Positions 58,851 through 64,000 of a stretch of 64,000 nt of DNA are shown in pieces. The stretch's first letter is position 1. Each line of letters begins with the position of its first letter. A model generated the notes under the pieces. The model worked only from the letters and a program-made list of their open reading frames with translations, searched no databases and was not told the origin of the DNA. Source of the stretch: Pseudomonas viridiflava. GTDB taxonomy: Bacteria; Pseudomonadota; Gammaproteobacteria; Pseudomonadales; Pseudomonadaceae. The DNA lies in assembly GCF_003702045.1 (NCBI RefSeq), contig NZ_RBTP01000069.1, forward strand, positions 221,751 to 285,750. Direction: 5' to 3'. Both the position numbers and the translations under genes were made by a program.

Positions 58851-60389
58851 TCACGTGGTCAGAGTTCGCAGCAGGTTCTTGTAGTCCTCGCGGATATCCG
58901 CGTCGGATTCCTTGAGTTCGTTGATCTTTCGGCACGCGTGCAGAACAGTCGTATGGTCCCGGCCACCAAACACGTCGCCGATTTCAGGCAAACTGTGGTT
59001 AGTCAGTTCCTTGGATAGCGCCATCGCGACCTGTCTAGGCCGCGCGACGGAACGGGAGCGACGCTTGGACAGCAGATCGGAGATCTTGATCTTGTAATAC
59101 TCAGCCACCGTGCGCTGAATGTTATCCACACTGACGAGTTTGTCCTGAAGCGCGAGCAAGTCCTTCAACGATTCACGAATCAGTTCGATCGTGATGTCAC
59201 GCCCCATGAAGTGCGAGTGCGCAATGACGCGCTTCAACGCACCTTCGAGTTCACGGACATTGGAGCGAATACGTTGCGCGATGAAAAACGCGGCATCGTG
59301 GGGCAGATCGACCTTGGCCTGGTCTGCCTTCTTCATGAGAATGGCTACGCGGGTCTCAAGCTCGGGCGGCTCGACGGCGACCGTCAGGCCCCAGCCGAAG
59401 CGCGACTTGAGACGCTCTTCCAGCCCCTCGATTTCCTTGGGGTAGCGGTCACTGGTCAAAATGACCTGCTGCCCGCCTTCCAACAACGCGTTGAAGGTGT
59501 GGAAAAACTCTTCCTGCGAGCGCTCTTTACGTGCGAAGAATTGGATGTCATCGATCAGCAGCGCATCGACCGAGCGGTAAAAACGCTTGAATTCATTGAT
59601 CGCATTGAGCTGCAACGCCTTGACCATGTCGGCAACGAAACGCTCCGAATGCAGGTAAACGACCTTCGCGTTCGGGTTCTTCTTGAGCAGGTGGTTACCC
59701 ACAGCGTGCATCAAGTGCGTTTTACCGAGACCCACACCGCCATAAAGGAAGAGCGGGTTGTAACCGTGCTTCGGATTGTCGGCGACCTGCCAGGCGGCAG
59801 CACGTGCCAGCTGGTTGGATTTACCTTCGACAAAATTCTCGAACGTGAACGTGCGGTTCAGATAACTGGTGTGCTTGAGCGCACCTTCAACCTGCACGGT
59901 GCGTTGTTCGGCCCTTGCCGGTGCCTGTTGAGAACTTGCCCCCGCCATCGGATCGAAACTGTCACGCGAGGGCTCGCTATGGCTTACAGACTCTTGAGCA
60001 GGAGAGGGCGAAGCGGCTTGCGCAACGGACGCTGCAGCCGGTGCCGTCACCTGCGCATTGTTCGCCGAACTGGCGGACAGCGCCTGCGAAGCCGCCGCGG
60101 CCAAAGGCGCGTTCGGGGCGGCACGGGGCGCAGAGCTGCGCTTGCTTCCTATTAATAAGGAAAGAGCTGGCGCCACACCTTGGCCGTGTTCGCCAAGAAG
60201 TTCCAGCAAGCGGCCGAGGTATTTTTCGTTTACCCAATCAAGCACAAAACGGTTTGGTGCATAGACACGCAACTCGTCGCCTTCGGCTTCGACCTGTAGC
60301 GGACGGATCCAGGTGTTGAATTGCTGGGCAGGCAGCTCATCGCGCAAAAGCTCCACGCACTGCTGCCAAAGTTCCACTGACACGGACAT
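58851..60389 (-). CDS. dnaA: Chromosomal replication initiator DnaA
   Basis: AAA+ initiator, 512 residues. Domain I (1-85, LWQQCVELLRDELPAQQFNTW), an unusually long Ala/Ser/Pro/Gln-rich domain II linker (~90-170), AAA+ domain III with Walker A LYGGVGLGKTH near 215 and Walker B ALLIDDIQFF, and the DNA-binding domain IV signature GGRDHTTVLHACRKI near the end. A DnaA box (59122-59130) lies inside the gene. Transcribed away from oriC. Confidence 0.98.
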   Translation of the reverse strand: MSVSVELWQQCVELLRDELPAQQFNTWIRPLQVEAEGDELRVYAPNRFVLDWVNEKYLGRLLELLGEHGQGVAPALSLLIGSKRSSAPRAAPNAPLAAAASQALSASSANNAQVTAPAAASVAQAASPSPAQESVSHSEPSRDSFDPMAGASSQQAPARAEQRTVQVEGALKHTSYLNRTFTFENFVEGKSNQLARAAAWQVADNPKHGYNPLFLYGGVGLGKTHLMHAVGNHLLKKNPNAKVVYLHSERFVADMVKALQLNAINEFKRFYRSVDALLIDDIQFFARKERSQEEFFHTFNALLEGGQQVILTSDRYPKEIEGLEERLKSRFGWGLTVAVEPPELETRVAILMKKADQAKVDLPHDAAFFIAQRIRSNVRELEGALKRVIAHSHFMGRDITIELIRESLKDLLALQDKLVSVDNIQRTVAEYYKIKISDLLSKRRSRSVARPRQVAMALSKELTNHSLPEIGDVFGGRDHTTVLHACRKINELKESDADIREDYKNLLRTLTT

Positions 60390-60967
60390 CCCCTAAGTTG
60401 AAAGCCGGTGAGGCAAAAACAGCCGCCATTGTAACGATCCGGCGAAGACTTATCCACATGTAGGTTGCTAACAGTCCGCTATAAATCATCGATTTAGCTC
60501 ACCCATAGACGACGAACGGTATGTGCATAAGCTCTGTGGATAACAAGGCTTCAGCCCATTGCATAAGTCGGGTCGAAAGTCTGTGGATAACCGCTCTGTG
60601 GATAACATGGCGTTTCATGCACAGCTTTTCCGACGGCGCAGCACAGGCAGGGCACCGTTTCTCGACAACCTTTTGAAACGCTGTACAGCACGATACACGG
60701 GGCTCTCAGAATGTTATCCACAGATATCCTTCACGTAAGAGTTATAAGCGTTATAAAAAAGCTTTAAATATTCTCTCTTTTTATTTCTATAACTGAGCAA
60801 GCGTGAAGAGGCTAAGCACATTACGTGGAGGGGCTGATTACCCATATAGGAGGCCAATGAAGAAAAGCTGGTTGGAAATTGACCTGCGGGCCCGCTTTCT
60901 CTAGAATCCCCGGTCTCTTAAAACGGGGGCCATTCCGGCCCGTAGTGGACGAACCAGGTAACACGCC
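60390..60967. other. Chromosomal replication origin oriC
   Basis: 578 gene-free bases between dnaA and rpmH. DnaA boxes (TTATCCACA or its complement): 60450-60458 (+), 60535-60543 (-), 60582-60590 (-), 60597-60605 (-) and 60714-60722 (+), plus TGTGCATAA at 60522-60530 (-). An AT-rich stretch at 60735-60795 (GTTATAAGCGTTATAAAAAAGC and TTCTCTCTTTTTATTTCTAT) is the likely unwinding element. Location and content match the known Pseudomonas oriC. The rpmH promoter lies in its right part. Confidence 0.95.
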
Positions 60968-61102
60968 ATGAAACGTACTTTCCAACCCAGCACTATCAAG
61001 CGCGCCCGCACCCACGGTTTCCGTGCACGTATGGCCACCAAAAACGGCCGTGCAGTCCTGTCGCGTCGTCGCGCCAAAGGCCGTAAGCGTCTGGCAGTTT
61101 GA
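60968..61102 (+). CDS. rpmH: 50S ribosomal protein L34
   Basis: 44-residue basic ribosomal protein ([18 protein letters not shown]...), the canonical L34 start and length. First gene of the rpmH-rnpA-yidD-yidC-mnmE cluster on the right side of oriC. Confidence 0.98.
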
Positions 61103-61118
61103 TAAATCGGCACAGGAG

Positions 61119-61520
61119 GTGAGTCGAGACTTCAGTCGGGAAAAGCGTTTGCTCACTCCCCGGCATTTCAAGGCAGTCTTTGACTCCCCTACCGGCAAGG
61201 TTCCGGGGAAAAATCTCCTGCTCCTTGCGCGCAACAACGACCTTGATCATCCCCGCCTGGGGCTGGTGATAGGTAAAAAGAGCGTCAAGCTCTCCGTTGA
61301 GCGCAATCGTTTGAAACGCCTGATGCGCGAATCATTTCGCCAGCACCAAGACAGTTTGGTGGGCTGGGATATCGTTATCGTCGCGCGTAAAGGTTTGGGT
61401 GATGTAGAAAACCCTGAACTGATTCAGCATTTCGGCAAGCTGTGGAAAAGACTGGCACGTAGCCAACCTGCTCCTCAGGCAAAATCCGAACCTGCAGGGG
61501 TGGACAGTCCCGATGCGTAA
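61119..61520 (+). CDS. rnpA: Ribonuclease P protein component
   Basis: 133 residues, assists RNase P RNA in tRNA 5' maturation. Motifs: REKRLLTPRHFKAVF, RLGLVIGKKSVKLSVERNRLK with the RNR signature, and RESFRQHQ. The GTG start at 61119 is forced by homology, yet the AGGAGG at 61114-61119 touches it, an unusually tight spacing; translation may be coupled to rpmH. The end overlaps yidD by 8 bases. Confidence 0.95.
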   Translation: MSRDFSREKRLLTPRHFKAVFDSPTGKVPGKNLLLLARNNDLDHPRLGLVIGKKSVKLSVERNRLKRLMRESFRQHQDSLVGWDIVIVARKGLGDVENPELIQHFGKLWKRLARSQPAPQAKSEPAGVDSPDA

Positions 61521-61758
61521 ACTGGCGCTCGTTCCGATCCAGTTTTATCGCTATGCCATTAGCCCGCTGATGGCCAGTCACTGTCGTTTCTACCCCAGTT
61601 GCTCCTGCTACGCGTATGAAGCCATCGATAATCATGGCCTTCTACGCGGCGGCTGGCTGGCAATGCGCCGCTTGGGTCGCTGTCATCCGTGGAATCCCGG
61701 TGGTTATGACCCGGTTCCACCTGTCCCCACCTCCCGTTCTTCTTCGATGGCCGAGTAA
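61513..61758 (+). CDS. yidD: Membrane protein insertion efficiency factor YidD
   Basis: 81 residues. The family core is present: IQFYRYAISPLM, CRFYPSCSCYAYEAI and GRCHPWNPGGYDPVP. YidD is peripheral at the inner membrane and aids YidC-dependent insertion. Nested between rnpA (overlap 8 bases) and yidC (2-base gap). Confidence 0.97.
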   Translation: MRKLALVPIQFYRYAISPLMASHCRFYPSCSCYAYEAIDNHGLLRGGWLAMRRLGRCHPWNPGGYDPVPPVPTSRSSSMAE

Positions 61759-61760
61759 TC

Positions 61761-63446
61761 ATGGATATTAAACGCACGATCCTGATCGTCGCCCTGGCAA
61801 TCGTGACCTACGTCGGGGTTCTGAAATGGAACCAGGACTACGGTCAGGCAGCCATGCCGACCCAGAGTGTTGCAACCAGCAATTCCGCACCGGGCATTCC
61901 GGATACGGCTGCTGGTAATAATGGTTCTGCCAGCGCCGATGTTCCTAGCGCCAATGCAACCAATGCCGCGGCTCCTCTTGAGACTCCGGCCGTAGCCAGC
62001 AAAGACCTTATCCAGGTCAAGACCGATGTGCTCGATCTTGCGATCGATCCGGTAGGTGGTGACGTTGTTCAACTCCGTCTGCCTCTTTATCCGCGCCGTC
62101 AGGACCGTCCCGATGTCCCGTTTCAGTTGTTTGACAACGGCGGCGAACGTACTTTTCTGGCACAAAGTGGCCTGACAGGCACCAACGGTCCCGATGCTCG
62201 CGCTGCCGGTCGTCCGGTTTACACGTCTGCGCAAAAGACTTATCAACTGGCTGACGGCCAGAACGATATGGTCGTTGACCTGAAGTTTTCGGAAAACGGC
62301 GTCAATTACATCAAGCGCTTCACGTTTAAACGCGGTCTCTACGACCTGGTCGTGACTTACGTTGTGGATAACCAGAGCGCGCAGCCTTGGTCCGGTAACC
62401 TGTTCGCGCAACTGAAGCGCGACGCCAGTTCCGATCCATCGTCGACCACAGCGACCGGTACCGCCACTTATCTGGGTGCGGCACTGTGGACTGCTGCGGA
62501 GCCCTACAAAAAAGTGTCGATGAAAGATATCGACAAGGGCCAGGTCAAAGAAACCGTTCAAGGTGGCTGGGTTGCCTGGTTGCAACACTACTTCGTGACC
62601 GCGTGGATTCCTGATCACAATGTAAGCAACGTGGTTCAGACCCGCAAAGACAGCCAGGGCAATTACATCATCGGGTTCACCAGCCCGACATTGACTGTCG
62701 CTCCGGGTGCCCAGGGCGAAACGACCGCTACCCTGTACGCAGGTCCAAAAAGCCAGGCGGTACTCAAAGAGTTATCCCCAGGTCTGGAACTGACAGTCGA
62801 CTATGGCTTTCTGTGGTTCATTGCTCAGCCTATCTTCTGGCTGCTGCAACACATCCACGCAATTCTTGGCAACTGGGGCTGGTCGATCATCGTCCTGACC
62901 ATGTTGATCAAGGGCCTGTTCTTCCCTCTATCGGCGGCCAGTTACAAATCGATGGCCCGCATGCGCGCAGTGGCTCCAAAGCTTGCGCTGCTGAAGGAAC
63001 AACATGGCGATGATCGCCAGAAAATGTCCCAGGCCATGATGGAGCTGTACAAGAAAGAGAAGATCAACCCGCTGGGTGGATGCTTGCCGATTCTTGTGCA
63101 GATGCCGGTTTTCCTTTCGCTGTACTGGGTACTCCTGGAAAGCGTGGAAATGCGTCAGGCTCCTTGGATCTTGTGGATAACCGACCTGTCGATTAAAGAC
63201 CCGTTCTTCATTCTGCCGATCATCATGGGCGCAACCATGTTTATTCAGCAGCGTCTGAACCCGACTCCGCCGGATCCGATGCAGGCCAAGGTCATGAAAA
63301 TGATGCCAATCATCTTCACGTTCTTCTTCCTGTGGTTCCCTGCCGGTCTGGTTCTGTACTGGGTCGTGAACAACACCCTGTCGATCGCACAGCAGGCCTA
63401 CATCACTCGCAAGATCGAAGCGGCTACCAAGAAAGCGGCTGCTTGA
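61761..63446 (+). CDS. yidC: Membrane protein insertase YidC
   Basis: 561 residues. N-terminal signal-anchor helix (about 5-22), a low-complexity Ala/Asn/Ser linker (35-75), the large periplasmic beta domain (80-335) of Gram-negative YidC, and the conserved five-helix core from ~350 (WGWSIIVLTMLIKGLFFPLS, INPLGGCLPILVQMPVF, LVLYWVVNNTLSIAQQ). Inserts and folds inner-membrane proteins with and without SecYEG. Confidence 0.98.
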   Translation: MDIKRTILIVALAIVTYVGVLKWNQDYGQAAMPTQSVATSNSAPGIPDTAAGNNGSASADVPSANATNAAAPLETPAVASKDLIQVKTDVLDLAIDPVGGDVVQLRLPLYPRRQDRPDVPFQLFDNGGERTFLAQSGLTGTNGPDARAAGRPVYTSAQKTYQLADGQNDMVVDLKFSENGVNYIKRFTFKRGLYDLVVTYVVDNQSAQPWSGNLFAQLKRDASSDPSSTTATGTATYLGAALWTAAEPYKKVSMKDIDKGQVKETVQGGWVAWLQHYFVTAWIPDHNVSNVVQTRKDSQGNYIIGFTSPTLTVAPGAQGETTATLYAGPKSQAVLKELSPGLELTVDYGFLWFIAQPIFWLLQHIHAILGNWGWSIIVLTMLIKGLFFPLSAASYKSMARMRAVAPKLALLKEQHGDDRQKMSQAMMELYKKEKINPLGGCLPILVQMPVFLSLYWVLLESVEMRQAPWILWITDLSIKDPFFILPIIMGATMFIQQRLNPTPPDPMQAKVMKMMPIIFTFFFLWFPAGLVLYWVVNNTLSIAQQAYITRKIEAATKKAAA

Positions 63447-63469
63447 CCTAACCTGTGAATAAGTTCTAC

Positions 63470-63494
63470 AAAGCGCCCCCTCGTGGGGCGTTTT
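63470..63494 (+). terminator. Terminator between yidC and mnmE
   Basis: AAAGCGCCCC-CTCG-TGGGGCGTTTT: an 8-bp stem (CGCCCC/GGGGCG plus A-T ends) with a short T-run. Probably partial read-through to mnmE. Confidence 0.8.
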
Positions 63495-63524
63495 GCTATC
63501 TGTCAGTTGTCCAGGAGCCGGACC

Positions 63525-64000
63525 ATGAACGTCCCTCGTGAAACCATCGCCGCTATCGCCACAGCTCAAGGCCGTGGCGGCGTCGGCATCGTCCGTATCT
63601 CGGGTCCTTTGGCCAGCAAGGCGGCACACGCCATCATCGGCCGTACACCCAAACCTCGTTATGCCCATTACGGGCCGTTCGCCGATGCATCCGGCCAAGT
63701 GCTGGATGAAGGAATTGCCCTGTTTTTCCCGGGTCCCAACTCCTTTACCGGCGAAGACGTACTGGAGTTACAGGGGCACGGCGGTCCAATCGTGCTGGAC
63801 ATGCTGCTGCAGCGTTGTCTTGAATTGGGCAGCCGCCTGGCACGTCCCGGGGAATTCAGCGAACGAGCATTTCTCAACGACAAGCTGGATCTGGCACAGG
63901 CTGAAGCCATTGCTGACTTGATCGAGGCAAGTTCTGCACAGGCTGCACGTAACGCATTACGATCGTTGCAAGGCGCGTTTTCGCAGCGTGTGGATAAGTT
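63525..64000 (+). CDS. mnmE: tRNA modification GTPase MnmE, N-terminal part, cut by window edge
   Basis: 158 residues are visible from the ATG at 63525 (CAGGAG Shine-Dalgarno). The tetrahydrofolate-binding N-terminal domain is clear: ETIAAIATAQGRGGVGIVRISG, FTGEDVLELQGHGGPIVLD and FSERAFLNDKLDLAQAEAI. MnmE acts with MnmG on uridine 34 of several tRNAs. The G domain lies beyond the window. Confidence 0.97.
   Translation, partial: MNVPRETIAAIATAQGRGGVGIVRISGPLASKAAHAIIGRTPKPRYAHYGPFADASGQVLDEGIALFFPGPNSFTGEDVLELQGHGGPIVLDMLLQRCLELGSRLARPGEFSERAFLNDKLDLAQAEAIADLIEASSAQAARNALRSLQGAFSQRVDK

Noticed and set aside
1..64000. CRISPR array, tRNA, rRNA or insertion sequence
   Set aside because: No regularly spaced direct repeats, cloverleaf, rRNA motif or transposase was seen. 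The repeated GTGGGAGCGGAC elements are inverted REP doublets, irregularly spread between genes, not CRISPR.

Overview
The window is a chromosomal segment of a Pseudomonas, most likely of the P. syringae group. The evidence is the origin layout (gyrB-recF-dnaN-dnaA, oriC, rpmH-rnpA-yidD-yidC-mnmE), ParB sites of the Pseudomonas type inside recF, gene order that follows the start of the P. aeruginosa PAO1 chromosome as I recall it, and many intergenic REP doublets with the core GTGGGAGCGGACTTGTCC and its GCGAGCTTGCTC variant. No tRNA, rRNA, CRISPR array, prophage or insertion sequence was seen. The window lies mostly on one replichore, with oriC near its right end at about 60.4-61.0 kb.

Region by region. 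1-4.2 kb: catalase KatE (cut by the window edge) divergent from the methionine importer metNIQ. 4.4-8.7 kb: a decaying aa3-type cytochrome c oxidase locus. sco1, cyoE, ctaG and coxB look intact, coxA is a pseudogene with two internal deletions and a frameshift, and subunit III is reduced to a 31-codon stub. The genes usual between subunit III and cyoE are gone. 9.0-12.2 kb: a conserved hypothetical gene, a SulP transporter and a beta-carbonic anhydrase, probably an inorganic-carbon module. 12.4-19.6 kb: a radical SAM gene behind a perfect LexA box, a small AT-rich orphan gene, a zinc-ribbon protein, oligopeptidase A, a gamma-carbonic-anhydrase-like protein, a HAD phosphatase and envelope lipoproteins. 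19.7-22.7 kb: small stress and storage proteins (OsmC, dodecin, two DUF1161 paralogues, a YqjD/ElaB-like protein). 22.7-25.8 kb: trpI divergent from trpBA.

26-34 kb is the metabolic accessory part: an RcnB/CigR-like protein, an alpha/beta hydrolase, a DOPA-dioxygenase-like protein, then a choline-O-sulfate module (LysR regulator, choline sulfatase betC, choline-binding protein choX, a small secreted protein and a second SulP transporter). 34-44.3 kb holds housekeeping genes: aroE, hemF, qor, tsaC, dprA, a LysM protein, def-fmt-rsmB and trkA. 44.5-54 kb: an orphan FdhF/YdeP-like molybdoenzyme, a lipid A acyltransferase, tag, glyQS, gmhB, plsC and a VOC protein. 54-64 kb: the replication origin region.

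The strongest observations are the partial erosion of the aa3 oxidase operon with its copper and heme assembly genes kept, the SOS-controlled radical SAM gene beside an unrecognised small acidic protein, and the coupling of choline-sulfate hydrolysis with a dedicated SulP transporter. The rest is mostly conserved core Pseudomonas genome.
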